DNA of 64,000 nucleotides from Aquarana catesbeiana (Eukaryota > Chordata > Amphibia > Anura > Ranidae). This document shows, in pieces, positions 44,866 through 57,627 of this stretch. The stretch covers positions 210,989,332-211,053,331 of the forward strand of contig NC_133334.1 of assembly GCF_042186555.1 (NCBI RefSeq), in the 5' to 3' direction. A model generated the notes under the pieces. That model had not been told where the DNA came from. It was given only the letters and a program-made list of their open reading frames with translations, and did not search any database. Numbering within the stretch: the first letter of the stretch is position 1; the number at the start of each line of letters is the position of its first letter. The translations under genes and the position numbers were made by a program.

Positions 44866-45655
44866 GTTTTTAAGGCAACAAGATACCAAAAAATTCTTCA
44901 AATACATTAACAGTAAAAAAATGGTCTGAGCATGTAGGCTCTTTGCTAGATACATTTTTAGTTGGTTCCTAGGGATAAAGAGAGGGCAAATTTATTGAAT
45001 ACCGGTACCTTATTCAGCTCTATGTATACAAAGGAAAATGGGATCAAGTCCCTAAAAGGGATAGTATTGGCATAGCTCCAAATGATCCACAATGGCTCAA
45101 AATCAATATGGTCCAGAAACATTTAGACAGCATAAAGGTGAATAAAGTACCCGGACCAGATGGCTTACACCCAAGGGTCCTCAGAGGGTTGAGCGTGTTA
45201 TATCTAAGCCAATGTTTCTAATTTTTAAAGACTCTTTCATGACTGGCACCACTGGATTGGTGTACGGCCAATGTGTGCTTATATTTAAAATAGGATCAAA
45301 GTCTTTACCAAGTAACTCTACAGACTGCTTAGTTTTAAGTTCTATAGTGGAGAAGATACTTAAGAGTTTAATAAAAGACCACATAGAAGAGTTTTTGCGA
45401 GAAAATATTTGATGCAATAGTCAGCATGGATTCACGAAAGACCAAAGTTGTCCGATTTGATTTCTTTTTTGAGGAGGTAAACAAAAATGTAGACAAAGGA
45501 GTGGCTGTGGACATAGTATACATGGATTTTGTCAAAGCATTTGACAGTTCCCCCACACGCGGTTAATGTGTACATTAAAGTCTACAGGCTTAGAAAATTC
45601 AGTTTGTAAATGGATAGAAAACTGGATAAAAGACTGTATTCAGAGAATAGTGAAT
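44866..45655 (+). mobile_element. LINE (CR1/L2-like) RT fragment, + strand
   Basis: Broken frames read KVPGPDGLHPRVL (45145-45185), LIFKDSFMTGTT and IFKIGSKSLPSNSTDCLVL (45212-45412), VEKILKSLIKDHIEEFL, SQHGFTKD, and AVDIVYMDFVKAFD (RT motif A, about 45505-45548). This is the N-terminal half of a non-LTR reverse transcriptase with stops and shifts. It ends at the TTAA-type element. Confidence 0.82.
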
Positions 45656-46594
45656 AATCACTTGCCACCCAGGCCAATTCTGACATTTCTCTCCTACATG
45701 TAAAAATCATAATTTTTTTTACATAGAACCCCCAATCATGATATGTTTTTTTTTTTAGCAGAGACCCTAGAGAATACAATGGCGGTCATTGCAACTTTTT
45801 ATCTCGCACAGTATTTACGCAGCAATTTTTCAAACGCTTTTTTTTTGGGAAAAAAAAACAGTTTCATGCTTTAAAAAAAATCAGTAAAGTTATCCCAATT
45901 TTTTTGCATAATGTGAAATATGAAGTTACGCCGAGTAAATCGATACCTAACATGTCACGCTTCAAAATTGCACACACTCGTGGAATGGTGCCAAACTTAA
46001 AAATCCCCATAGACGACGATTTAAAAATGTTTACTGGTTACATGTTTTGAGTTACAAAGGAGGTCTAGGGCTAGAATTATTGCTCTTGCTCCAACATTCA
46101 CAGCGACACCTCACATGTGTGGTTTGAACACCGTTTTCATATGTGGGTGGGACTTGCATATGCATTCTCGTGCAAGCACACGGGGACAGGGGCACTTTAA
46201 ATTTAATTTTTTAATTTTTTTTTATTGTTAACTTTACTTTCAATTTTTTAGTTTTTTTTAGTTTGACACTTAAAAAAAAAAAAAAAAAATATTTGATCAC
46301 TTTTATTCCAATTACTAGGAATGTAAACATCCCTTGTAATAGGAATATGAGATGATCGGTAGCGGTGAGTCGGTAGAAGCACTGGAGGGCGGCGGAAGGG
46401 GGAAGACGTCCCCTCTCGCCACCCGTAAGAACGATCAAGCGACTAACCAGCCGCTATGATCGTTCTTATGGTGTAGGGAATCACTAGCTGAAAAAGACAA
46501 TATATGAATGATGCCTGTAGCTGCAGGCATCATTCAGATATACCCGCACAAAGTCAAGGGTGTCACAAGACGGCCGGCGGCGGGAAGTGGTTAA
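45655..46594 (+). mobile_element. TTAA-type non-autonomous element, divergent
   Basis: It begins AATCACTTGCCACCCAGGCC and ends GGGAAGTGGTTAA (TTAA at 46591-46594). The interior lacks coding capacity. It interrupts or abuts the LINE fragment at 44866-45655, which stops at its left edge. The left TTAA is degenerate. Confidence 0.6.
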
Positions 46595-46779
46595 ATGATT
46601 GCATGGTCTAAGATGTGGTGTACCCCAAGTAGAGGAGGAGAACGAGCAAAGAGCAGAGTCATGGAGGCCAAGGGAGTGGGTATTCTTTTTTGAGGAGAAG
46701 CGGGTGATCAACTGACGAAGGATGCTCTTGAATATCAATCCAACTTTCTGGGCAAGAATCTGGCCCCAACCCCCTAGGT

Positions 46780-47850
46780 TGTGCCACACAATTGGCTTAT
46801 CCCTATGTCTCTCATATATAGTTACACACACACAGTCCATCAAGTCCAACCTGTGTGTGTGCTTTTGTGTCAGTATTACATTGTATATCCCTGTATGTTG
46901 TGGTCATTCAGGTGCTTATCTAATAGTTTTTTTAAATTATCGATGCTCCCTGCTAAAACCACTGCCTGTGGAAGAGAATTCCACATCCTTACCGCTCTTA
47001 CAGTAAAGAACCCGCTACGCAGTTTAAGGTTAAACTGCTTCTCTTCTAATTTTATTGAATGGCCATGTGTCTTTTTAAATTACCTTTCGCGGAAAAGTTT
47101 TATCCCTATTGTAGGGTCACCGGTACGGTATTTGTACATTGAAATCATATCCCCTCTCAATCGTCTCTTCTCCAGAGAGAATAAGTTCAGTGCTCATAAT
47201 CTTTCCTCATAACTAATATCCTCCAAACCCTTTTATTAGCTTTGTTGCCCTTTTCTGGACTCTCTTCAGTTCCAGCACCTTCCTGAGGACTGGTGCCCAG
47301 AACTGGATGGCATAATCAAGGTGCGGCCGGACCAGGGTCTTGTAAAGCGGGGGAATTATCGATTTATCTCGGGAGTTATTTCCCCTTTTTAATGCATGCC
47401 AATATTCTGTTTGATTTGCTTGCAGCAGCTTGGCATTGCATGCAATTGCTGAGCCTATCATCTACTAGGACCCCCAGGTCCTTTTCCATCCTAGATTCCC
47501 CCCCAGAGGTTCACCCCCCAGTGAGTAGATTGCTTTCATATTTTTTGCCACCCAAATGCATTATTTTCCATTTTTGTACATTAAACCTCATTTGCCATGC
47601 TGTTGCCCACCCCATTAATTTGTTCAGATCTTCTTGCAAGGTTTCCACATCCTGCGGAGAAGTTATTGCCCTGCTTAGCTTAGCTTAGTATAGTCCACAA
47701 ATACTGAGATTGAGCTGTTTATCCCATCCCCCAGGTCGTTTATTAAAAAATTAAATAGGATTGGTCCCAGGACAGAACCCTGGGTCTCATTAGCCATTAT
47801 TGGAGAGTGGATGGTCCTTGACCAATAAGGTTGTTCAGTATCTCTTAACA
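46780..47850 (-). mobile_element. LINE (CR1/L2-like) RT fragment, minus strand
   Basis: Read on the minus strand from 47850: GSVLGPILFNFLINDLGDGI, then SISVFVDYTK in place of the catalytic FADD box, DLNKLMGWATAWQMRFN, EKDLGVLVD, then in the open piece 47213-47461 PPLYKTLVRPHLDYAIQFWA and LKRVQKRATKLIKG, and RLRGDMISMYKYR. This is the C-terminal half of the RT and is opposite in orientation to the fragment at 44866. Confidence 0.82.
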
Positions 47851-48054
47851 CAGCATCTCCGAGATTTGGAGCAAATGGGCTGAGCTGATCAAAGTATTCG
47901 CTGCCTGCTGTGTGGTTGCAATGTCAGTTACGAAATGTTAATTTTGTGCCATATATTAATTCCTGTCCGCTTAGAGGTCTATCCTGCCCATGTCAGCTTT
48001 TCCCTTTCTGTCTTTAGTAATAAAGTACATTAATAAAATCTTCTCTTATTCCAG

Positions 48055-48189
48055 GTACAGGGTATTGGTCCTCGTTTCAAACTGATTCTTAACTTACAGA
48101 ACACATCACAGAACAGGCCATCCATGCAGCTTTTAATTAGTTTCCTGTATGATGAACGACTATACCAGCTTAAGCCAGCATTCTTTAAG
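48055..48189 (+). CDS. BBS1: BBS1 exon 15
   Basis: This exon is 45 whole codons: VQGIGPRFKLILNLQNTSQN, then RPSMQLLISFLYDERLYQLK and PAFFK. The acceptor is TTCCAG at 48049-48054 and the donor is GTAGGC at 48190. It encodes beta-strands of the GAE domain and matches human VQGLGPTFKLTLHLQNTS. The preceding intron carries the ribozyme-bearing insertion and two LINE fragments. Confidence 0.97.
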
Positions 48190-48644
48190 GTAGGCCAAAA
48201 AAAAACGGTAGACAACATGGCAAGCATGCATTCATAAATAAGTGAAGAACCAGTTTACCAGAAGCTTACCTTCATTTTATTTAATGCTTTGAATGCTGGG
48301 ATCACCTTCTGTAGACATGTCCTCACATTGCCATTTTGCTTTTCAAATGTATGAAAAACATTTCCAATGCTATTTTCAAATATATGAAATGTATGAAAAC
48401 AAGCACTTCTGTTTAGATTTTATTAGTTTTGCTTTGCAGTTTAGCATGCTTGAGTGTTTGGGGTCATTTTTGTATCTGTTTAGTGTTGCATTCGTGCCAA
48501 ACAAAACTTGGTTAATAAAAAGTAGTTGAAGAAGGTAGGCACACTTTTTTACTGTGTTGTCATACCTGTTATGCATTACATTCCAACCTTCCAGTTGCTT
48601 CACATCCAAGCTGCTTAGTAAATAACTTCCTTTCATGCTAAATA

Positions 48645-50150
48645 TAGAACCCCAATTTCCAAAAAAAAGTTGGGAAGCTGTGTAAAATCTACATAAAAAC
48701 GGAATGCAATGGTTTACAAATCTCATAAACCCATATTTTATTCACAAAAGAAAGCAGAAACCATATCAAAACTGTGGAAAATGTACCATTGTAAGAAAAA
48801 AGGTCATTTTGAAATTGATGGTAGCAACACATCTAAAAATGTTAGGACAAGGCCATGTTTACCACGATGTAGCTTCCCGTCTTCTTTTAAAAACACTCTG
48901 TAAACATCTGGGAACTGAGAAGTAGCTCAAGTTTTGGGAGAGAAATGTTGCCCCATTCTTCCCTGATAATGGGATTCTAACTGCTCAACAGTCCTGGGTC
49001 TTCTTTGTGGTAATTTTCTTTTCAAGATGCGTCAAACATTTTCAAATTTTGAAAGGTCTCTATTGCAGGCAGGCCAGTTAAGAACCTGGACTTGTCTACT
49101 ACAAAGTCATGTTGTTATCATAGGTGCAATATGCGGTTTAGCATTGCCCTGCTGAAATATGTAAGGCCTTTCCTGAAAAAGACATCATCTGGATGGGAGC
49201 ATATGCTGCTCTAAAACCTGGATATATATTTCAGCATTGATGATGTCTTTCCAGATGTGCAAGCTGTGCATTCCATATGCACTTTTAGACCACCATACTA
49301 TCAGAAATGCAGGCTTTTGAACTGAGCACTGATGGCAAGCCAGAAGGGTCACTCTCCCCCTTAGTCCAGAGGACACAGTGTCCATGGTTGCCAAAAAGAA
49401 TGTCAAATTTCAATTTGTCTGACCCCAGAACAGTTTTCCACTTTGCAAAAGTTTAAATTAGCATTTTAAATTAGCTTTGGCCCAGAGAAGATGGCGGGAT
49501 TTCTGGATCATGCTTTGATATGGTTTCTTCTGTAAATGATAGAGCCTTTACTTGCATTTTTGGGTGGCACAACGAACTGTGTTCAGACAGTGATTTTTGG
49601 AAGTATTCCTGAACCCATGCAGTAATGTAAAGAACAAGCTCTCCAGCATTGTGTACCAGTTAGAGATGAGACAAACTATTTAACACTAGCACTGGTGCTT
49701 ACAATGATCATCATTTATGTATGTAAAACCTTTATAATCCGTTTCAGAAAACAGTTTTTTCCCTTTTTGGGATAAAGAATTTGCTGGAGTTTGGCTTCAA
49801 CGTGCTAGCACATCTAACACTTCCTTCTCCTCAGACTGAGAATGCTGCTGTCCAAAGGTGCCCCCAGTGCTGATTAGTCTAGAATCGGGCTATTTCATGT
49901 TGAGGAACATTATTCTGAAATAGTTAGATGCTTTTCACAGGTTGATAAACCTCTGCTCATCATAATTTCTGAGAGTCTCTAAAATGCTCTTTTTATACCC
50001 AGTCATGTTACTAACCTGTTGCAAAGTGTGTTTTCCAGCTCTTCCTTGTTAGTAACACTTACTTTGCAACCTTTTTGTTGCCCTGTCCCAACTTTTTTGA
50101 AATGTGCTGCTGCCATCAATTTCAAAATTACCTTGTTTTTCTTAAAATTC
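48645..50150 (-). mobile_element. Tc1/mariner-type element with transposase remnant
   Basis: It starts ACCCCAATTTCCAAAAAAAA and carries inverted sub-repeats TTTTGAAATTGATGGTAGCA (48808) and its complement near 50110. On the minus strand 49185-49406 encodes a Tc1-type remnant: SAYGMHSLHIWKDIINAEIY, IQVLEQHMLPSR. Just downstream the catalytic FQQDNA box reads FQQGNAKPH (near 49150), so the second Asp is lost. The 49680-49870 part resembles 55900-56430. Confidence 0.7.
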
Positions 50151-50499
50151 AAAGGCTTGGACCGTGATTAGGTCTAACAATGTAAGCAGTCACTTTGTGA
50201 GCACCTTAGCCTATCATTTGGATCTAAGAGATTTCCCTGTAGTTGCTTAAGCCTGATCCATTGTAGACCCATCCACCTAAAGCTTGGCTCAGGTGACTTA
50301 CTAGTCATGTTAACAATTTACCATCCAGCCACTGTAGATAAACGGCTAGTCTGTTCACCCATGAGGGCGTATATAAACTTCCTCCTGATGCTTGTGTGCG
50401 CCCACTAGGGTGTGCATTGGCGCACTCTGTGATTGCTCTGTCCTTCAGACACAGCAGATTACAGATTGGGGAACAGGGCCTATTGGCCACGCCAATGCA

Positions 50500-51104
50500 C
50501 TCAGTCAGTGTCTCTGATTGCCACCACACTAGTACAGTGTCATCATACCAGTGCAGCCAGACAGTGTCCCTGATCCCCGCCACACCAGTGTCACCCAGCC
50601 AATAGTAGCCAGCAGCAGTGTTGCTGATCACCACTTCACAGGACCAGAGCAGCCAGTAACCCTGTTCATGATCGCCACCACGAGTCCCAGTTTAGGCCTG
50701 CATCAGTATTTCTGATTGCAGCCACGCCAGTTCCAGTGTCACCAGACCAGCGTAAGCCAGCAACTGTGTTGCTGATTGCTACCACACTAGCAGCCAGCAA
50801 CAGTGTTGCTTATCACCCCCACACCAGTTCCAGGGTCACCAGACCAGTGTAAGCCTGCATCAGTGTTTCTGATTGCGGCCACATCAGTCCCAGCGTCACC
50901 AGACAAGGGTAAGTCAGCAACAGTGTTCCTGATCTCTAGCCTTGGCAGTCCTGATGTTGTCAGACCATTGTAAGCCAGCAACAGTGTTACCAATTCGTTC
51001 CACACCAGCAGAAAACAACAGTTTTCCTTATTACCACCTCAGCAGTCCTAATTTCACCAGACCAGTGTAAGCCAGTGACAGTGCTCCTGATTGCAGCCAC
51101 AGTG
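50500..51104. repeat. Degenerate tandem tract (AGCCAGCAACAGTGTT...CACCAGACCAGTG)
   Basis: Multiple imperfect copies of a roughly 60-75-bp unit with CAACAGTGTT(G/C)CTGATC, CCAC(A/G)CCAGT and GTCACCAGACCAGTGTAAGC. The tract resumes at 51472-51690 after the MITE at 51108. No coding content. Confidence 0.75.
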
Positions 51105-51107
51105 TAA

Positions 51108-51468
51108 TGCTGGCCATACACTATGCGAAAAATCGGCCGAAATTCGATCATTAAGACAGTTTATTAGTTTTTCAGCCAGTTAATGGGTACAAAATCGATA
51201 ACCGTTGGGATGTTTTTGAGCTGAAAAAATGAAGGACAAGTTTGGAAATTTTCTGCCGAACGAATGATAAATTGAAAGGTTAATGTTTTTCCCATCCGAA
51301 CTGTTTGCACAGGGTATATGTAAAAAAACAAACAAAACATTGATTCATTTATATCCACTGAACGATTTATTGGTCATAACATGATGACACTATCATTTGC
51401 TCTTACGGCCGAATGTTTGTTTTTTGAAAATGGGTTTGGCTGATTTTTCATATAGTGTATGGCCAGCA
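51108..51468. mobile_element. TAA-flanked MITE, TGCTGGCC family
   Basis: Ends TGCTGGCCATACACTAT and ATAGTGTATGGCCAGCA, flanked by TAA (51105-51107, 51469-51471). It is inserted in the middle of a degenerate tandem-repeat tract, whose repeats resume directly after it. Confidence 0.78.
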
Positions 51469-51471
51469 TAA

Positions 51472-51690
51472 GTCAGCAACAGTGTTCCTGATCACTACCC
51501 ATGCCAAACCCGGTGTCACCAGACCAGTGCAGCCAGTAACAATGTTCTTGAACGCTAGCCACATCAGTCCCAGTGTCACCACAAACCAGTGTAGACATTA
51601 ACAATGTTTCAAATAGCCTCTATATCAGTACGGTGTCACCAGAGCCAGTGCAGCCAGCAACAGTGTTCCTGATCACCGCACTACCAGTGC
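51472..51690. repeat. Continuation of the degenerate tandem tract
   Basis: Further units of the 50500 tract (AGTCAGCAACAGTGTTCCTG, GTCACCAGACCAGTGCAGCC). This shows that the intervening MITE inserted into a pre-existing array. Confidence 0.72.
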
Positions 51691-54129
51691 AGTGTTGCAT
51701 CTGCCTGCCGCCTGTACTGACCCTGGCTTGTTTATTGACCACATTTATGCCTGCCATTTGGACTTATCCTTTGCCTGCTGCCTAAATAGACCCATCTGCG
51801 CATCCCACGTTCCTGTGAGACACCAGTCCCAGCCATCCCCTGTGGACATCTGCACTCTTGGAACCAGGACAGGGACTGCTACAGGTGATGCTACACTAAG
51901 CTATATTCCCTGACCACTCATACAGAGGAGAACATTACAGTACACTGATACAATGTTGGTTGATTTTCATGATACACAAGACAAAATGTCCTAGAGATAG
52001 GCAGTCAAAAAATGATAAAAGTCTCACTCATGGGATATCCCCGTACTTGGGAGGAATACCAGAATGTGTTATTGGGTGAAATTTTAAGTATGTGCATGCT
52101 ATGTGAGAGAAATATCCTTTTGAATTGACAATTTTCTGTAAAAACAAAATAGATTTCTATGTTCTTTCTGCAGTTTCTTAAAACCTATGGCAAAAAATTT
52201 AATATTCAAAAGACTCACTATGCCTCTTAAAAATACATTGGGTTATCTGCTTTCCAAGATTTGGTCATTTTGTGGGTGTTTCCACTGTTCTGGCACTCCA
52301 TGTCCAAATGTGGTAGGTAGTCTGGAAATTAATGTCTAATTTATGCCCCTTGAAAGCTGGAAAGTGCATTTTGGATTTTGGGAACCCTCTATTTGGCTAG
52401 GCTGCAAAAAGGTCTCACAAATGTGGGTATGTGTTTTGGGGTACAGTTGTAAGTATTCCAATGCTGTGCATGAGAAATAACTTGTTAAACAGACAACTTT
52501 GGCAAAAAATTACAGCTGAAAAACCTGGCAATGCTTCTTACCAAATACCTTGGAATGTCTACTCTCCAAACATGAGTTATTGTGGGGGTGTTTGTACTGT
52601 CCTTTCATTTTAGGACCACAAGAAATTAGATAGGCAGTCAGTATATTTGGGTTGTTAAATTTTAGTTATATACCATAGTTTGTAGACTCTATAACTTTAA
52701 CACAGACTAAATAGTATATACTGTATGGAGATGGGCATTGATCAGGCTGCATTGATGGCAATGGTGAGGCTGCAGATGGGCACTGACCCTTATTTTGCTT
52801 CAAAGTTCTTTATTTAAAATTTAAGTTTTTTTTTCCTGAAACTTCCCTCTTAAAATGAATGTGCGTGTTATACGCCGATAAATACGGGACTGATTTCTTT
52901 TTTACCAAAGAAATGTACAAAGTTCTATAGCAAAGTTCTTTACTAAGGTAAAGTGTGTTTGGTCCAATTTTTCCTTTTTATATAGTAAAAAAAACAGTGG
53001 TGATTAAAAACCACCAAAAGAAAGCTCTGTCTCAAAAAACGATATAAAATTCATTTGCATACAGTGTTGCATGAGCAAGTAATTGTTGTTTAAAGTTTCA
53101 CAGTGCTGAAAACTGAAAAATGACCTGGACAGTAAGGGAGCTTGACTTGCTAGTTAAGTGGTTAAATATCTTTGCAGGGTATTCAGGTTTTGCTAGTTGC
53201 AGATTAGCTTTCTGCAAAGGTAATACAGTGAATACACCATGCGTTGCTGCAGTCAGCTGAGGCAGATAGAAGAATGTAGCAGGCACCTGTGCATACAAGG
53301 ATCACCCCTTCTGTCCATGACCCTTACATTAGTCTATGCCAGACCCTCTATTAGAGCCTGGCATAGCACACTGTACCTGTCTTTTCTAAAAACGAGTGCT
53401 GTAAATACCTGTTTAGAGCTGTCTTCAGGGTGCCGGTCACACGACCTGCGGCCGCTGTACAGCTCTGATGGATGGCTTCTGCAGGAGGGGCCATGATCTG
53501 CCTCTGACGTCAGTCAGGGAGATCACATGGCCGCTCAGCCTCTCCTGCAGTAGCCATGGAAACCAGCCGAGAGTCACGTGACCGGCCTGAAGATCACGCT
53601 AAATGGGTATTTAAAATGCTCGTTTTTAGAAAAGAATAACACAGTGTGCTATGCCAGGATATAATACAGGGCTGGCAGTGATCATTTCTATTTTTTTTAT
53701 TTTACAAATATCAGCGGGGGGGGCGTAGACAGAAATGCACAGCAAGGAACTGAGAGGCAGGAAGGAGGGGGAGAGAGGAGAGCTGAGAGCAGGCAGCGTA
53801 TGATGGAGGGACGCACTCTGACCACGGTGGTCATGGCTCAGCAGCCATGATTTTTGTAGTCAGAATAGAGAGGGCATACAGAAAGTGGCAGGTTCAGCGA
53901 GTTTTTTTTACAGTTTAGAGAGGGGCAGATTACACAGCACAAGCATGGTGCTGTTTATTCTGCTTTAGGAGACCAGGATCTTAAAATATTTGAAGACTAC
54001 TTACATATAACTAGTATTTTTGGAGATCTATTCGCCTTCTTTAGAAAACTAAGTAATGCTGTTATTTATATTGTACCTGACAGAACTACTTTGCAACTTC
54101 CTATCTATGGTCCAATACTTTCTCCTCAG
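51691..54129. other. Distal BBS1 intron 15
   Basis: 51690-51910 continues a dispersed repeat (CTGCCTGCCGCCTGTACTGA). 52970-53165 is a TTAA-type fragment ending AAGTGGTTAA. 53700-53860 is purine-rich (GGGGGGGCG, GGAGGGGGAG). No other exon seen. Confidence 0.5.
53350..53680. repeat. Inverted repeat around CTGGCATAGCACACTGT
   Basis: CTGGCATAGCACACTGTACC at 53357 is mirrored by ACACAGTGTGCTATGCCAGG near 53640. Inner TTTTCTAAAAACGAG/CTCGTTTTTAGAAAAG and GGTCACACGACC/GGTCACGTGAC-type blocks continue the palindrome. MITE-like. Confidence 0.65.
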
Positions 54130-54216
54130 GTTCCACTTCTGGTTCCGGGTTTAAACTATCCAATTGAGACATTCATTGACTGCTGCTCTGATAAAGGCAT
54201 TTCTGATATCATTAAG
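54130..54216 (+). CDS. BBS1: BBS1 exon 16
   Basis: This exon is 29 whole codons, VPLLVPGLNYPIETFIDCCS then DKGISDIIK. The acceptor is CCTCAG at 54124-54129 and the donor is GTAATT at 54217. The PLLVPGLNYP and NKGISDIIK-like blocks are highly conserved at the BBS1 C-terminus. Confidence 0.97.
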
Positions 54217-54655
54217 GTAATTTTTCTCATTCATTCAATCTTTGAGTCAGTGCAGATTTTCCAAAATTCTTCAAAAATAAAGTAGCAGCATAATTTATTT
54301 GGACAAAATGACTTTAAAGCGGACCTCCAGTCATTTTTTTCAACTTTCCATCTATTAAATCCTCTGCTTTTGTTGTTCTAACTTTGGCTGGAGGTGTGTG
54401 TGTTTCTGTGTGTCTGTAAATCCAGGAAGTGAACAGGCAGCAGCTTCAGCCGCCCACAGTTAAAATGGATGCAGCCAGACATAGTGGAGGGAGATTTCTG
54501 CAGCATATTTGGCAGGTACAAAATCACAGTATATATAAAATAATATGCAGGTTGGAGGGAAGCGTCAGCTTGGCAAAGATGTTTTTATTACACATTATGT
54601 GAGGAGGCTGCTGTTCCTTTTTAAGGACAACTATTTTGGAAAATGTTTGTTTTGT

Positions 54656-55022
54656 TTAAAGCGGTTGTAAATCCTTACATCTACCCAACAAAGTTATTAG
54701 CCTCAGGTTAATCCACAGATCAAACAAATCCTCCTACATAAGCTGTACCTGTTGATCTGCAGCCCTCTGTTTTCTACATCAGTTCACCCCCCCTCTACAA
54801 AGCACACGGGAAACATGCACAGCTTAGACTGTCAATCACAGGTTGTGTGGTGGAGCTCTCCTTCCCCATCCATCTATTGGAGACGGCAGTGAGTCATGCA
54901 GACAGCAAAGGAACTAGGCAGCAGAGAGAAATGACAATCGGTGCTTTGGATTGAGGGAAATACACAATATAGAAGCATATGCTTTGTTTGCTTTTAATGT
55001 CAGAGATTTACAACCACTTTAA
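54656..55022. mobile_element. TTAA-flanked MITE, related family
   Basis: Ends TTAAAGCGGTTGTAAATCC and GATTTACAACCACTTTAA. The interior differs from the 2147 copy. It lies in BBS1 intron 16. Confidence 0.7.
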
Positions 55023-55176
55023 TGTATATGTACAGAATACATGTATCTTCTGTTTACACTGTGCAAATTTTGTTTGTTTTATTAAAAAAATCTCACATTG
55101 CTAACTTTCTTAAGTTTATCAATTGCATTCATCTATACTACAATGTGACAGGAATATGGGTAGGGATAATCCATTA

Positions 55177-56572
55177 AAGCGGTATTAATCCCAAAACAAA
55201 AAATTTAAATATTGCAGATAATATTGCAGATTATCAGTAATTAGATATGGTGGCTGCATTTGTTTCTTTTTTTTTTTTTTTTTTTTCAGGCTTTTTTTTC
55301 TCTCTGTTTTCACCTGGTGATCTGGCCAATAACATGCCTCCTGTATTAAAGTGCAACCACTCTGAATGAATGAGCACAGGGGGCACAGCAGACAGCAGCA
55401 TTGTCTTGGGGGGAGGGTAGTGTTAAATGTACTAACAGATTTAAATACACTAATAAACTGAAGACAAACTCCAACTCACACTTTGTATTAAATTAAAGCA
55501 AACAGTTTTTTTTTTCCGTCCAGGATTAAGATTTTACATGAATAAATAAAACCTGATCTGATTTAAACAGTGTTAAATTGTTAAACTGTAAACTGATACA
55601 TCTGGAAGAGAGCTTGTTCATATTGAAAAACAATGTCTTACTGGCTAGATCACCAGATGAAAACAAAGCCTAAAAGAAAACTAATACAGCCATCACATCT
55701 AAGCATTGCTAAGCTGCTATACAATAAATGTTTGCTTTTGGGTTTCATAACACCTTAAACCCAATACCAAACATTCATTATATTGCGGGTTGCCAATTCT
55801 TTTATGTAATGGCTGCAGTCATTTTCTTTTTTAGACTTTGTTCTATTTCCTTTAGCAATGCAGCCAGTAAGTCTGTCGTTTTTCAAAAGAACAAGCTCTC
55901 CAGCAGAATGTATCAGTTACAGAGTTGAGACAAACCATTTAATACTAGCAGGGATTCTTATAATGATCAGCTTTTATTTATTTGCAAGAATATATATATA
56001 TACATAATAATCATATGTGAACAAATCTTCTTGTGTATGCTCCAACACCGTGAAAAATAAAGTGCAAACATGCTTCAATAAACTTGCTTAAAGTGCTTCA
56101 CCTGAAGTGATAACAAAATGCGCTCACCAGATCGCCTCGGCCACACAGTGACCTCAAAGCACGACTAATGGGAAGGTCTCCTTAGTTCAATGCTGTAGCT
56201 TCTTTGTGCATCCCATTCCAATCAAGCAATCATATATGATTTTATTTATTTATGTCAAACCTTTATACGCAGTTAGAGAAACAGAAAACAGTTTCTCATT
56301 CCTTTTTGGATATTGGATTTGCTGGAGTGTGGCTTAAGTTTGTTAGTGTATTTAAATCTACTAGTACATCTAACACTCCCTTCCCCCAGAATGAGAATGC
56401 TGCTATCCAAAGTGGGGGCACTCTAATACAGTAGAAGTGTTACTGGCCAGATCACCAAGTGAAAACAGAAGGAAAAAAAGCCTATCAAAAGAAAACGAAT
56501 GCAGTCACCAGATCAAATGATTGGTAAGCGGTAATATATTACATTTTTGGTTTTGGATTTAATAACGCTTTA
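55177..56572. mobile_element. Inverted-end composite element AAAGCGGTATTAATCC
   Basis: It begins AAAGCGGTATTAATCCCAAA and ends GGTTTTGGATTTAATAACGC. Inside, 55900-56430 resembles the 49680-49870 segment (CTGGAGT(T/G)TGGCTT, TCTAACACT(T/C)CCTTC), so a second repeat is nested. It lies in BBS1 intron 16. Confidence 0.55.
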
Positions 56573-57399
56573 GGTAATTGAGTGGTAGGCTGCACTTTTA
56601 GCTCACTTTTTAGTTTTGTTTTTTCCTTATTTAGATTTGTAAGTATTAAAGCCCAACTCTGGACACAAGGAAAGCCATCTTTTATTGTGATGTCAGCAGC
56701 CCCAGCAGACTCAGTTGTCACTCAGACAACATTCTTATAGTAGTCTCCTTCACTCCTTCCCTTCAGCTAAATAAAGGATTATGTAGGAACATGAGGAGAG
56801 GAGCGGCGAGCTCAGACTGCAATTGAACTCTCCCAAAAGAGAAGAGGGCTTTGATGTGCAAGAAGGGAGGGGGGCTGCACTTGGGAATTTATGGAGCAGA
56901 AAAAGACTGTAAGGAAGCATTTAAAATACTTAATTTTTCTGTGCCTTTACCTGCAATGTTTGTCAGTTAGTGGTAGGGTCTCTTTAAGGAAGAGCTGTGC
57001 TTAGGAAATGACACTGTGCTTCTGATGTCCTCTTATCCAGGAGAAAGGACCTATTGAGGGATTAGTAGAGACAGGAATATGGAGGGGAATAGGTTGCGTA
57101 TGTGATCTGTGGGCGATTATGGCATCTTTGCTCAGTCCTGCTACCTTACTACTTTTATTTATATCCCAACCAGCATGTCCATTTAGCTCACTTTGCTCAC
57201 GTTACTTGCTTTGATCCAGCTTCCTCTGGCTCTGTTTTCACATGCTTGATCAAGACATAACTTAGCCTGGTAGATCCTGTTGTCTTTAATATGTGGCATC
57301 AACCCTTCTGGCACAAAGAGCATGGGGCAGTTTCAATAGCTGACCCAGGGGCCCAGGGGCCGAATGTGGTCCTTTGGTTGCCTTTATCCAGCTCTTGGG

Positions 57400-57555
57400 G
57401 CACTATTTTTCCAATGATGGGGCACTGTTCCTCCCAATTACACCAATAATGGGGCACTATTCCTGCCACAGACACCAATAATGAGGCACTATTCCTTTAA
57501 CTGATGCCAACAATGGGGCACCATTCCACCCATTAGACTCAATGATTGGGTATTG
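57400..57555. repeat. Degenerate ~37-bp tandem repeat (ATGGGGCACTATTCC)
   Basis: Four to five imperfect copies of a unit containing AATGGGGCACTATTCC and ACACCAATA. It lies 0.3-0.4 kb upstream of BBS1 exon 17. Confidence 0.75.
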
Positions 57556-57627
57556 CTTACTCCCATTGACAGCAGGGCATTTTCTACTCCTACCAGCCCC
57601 CCCAAAGCCTGAAGAACCGTATACTGG

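Noticed and set aside
50500..51690. Possible CRISPR-like array
   Set aside because: Units are degenerate, without constant repeats and unique spacers, and the DNA is vertebrate.
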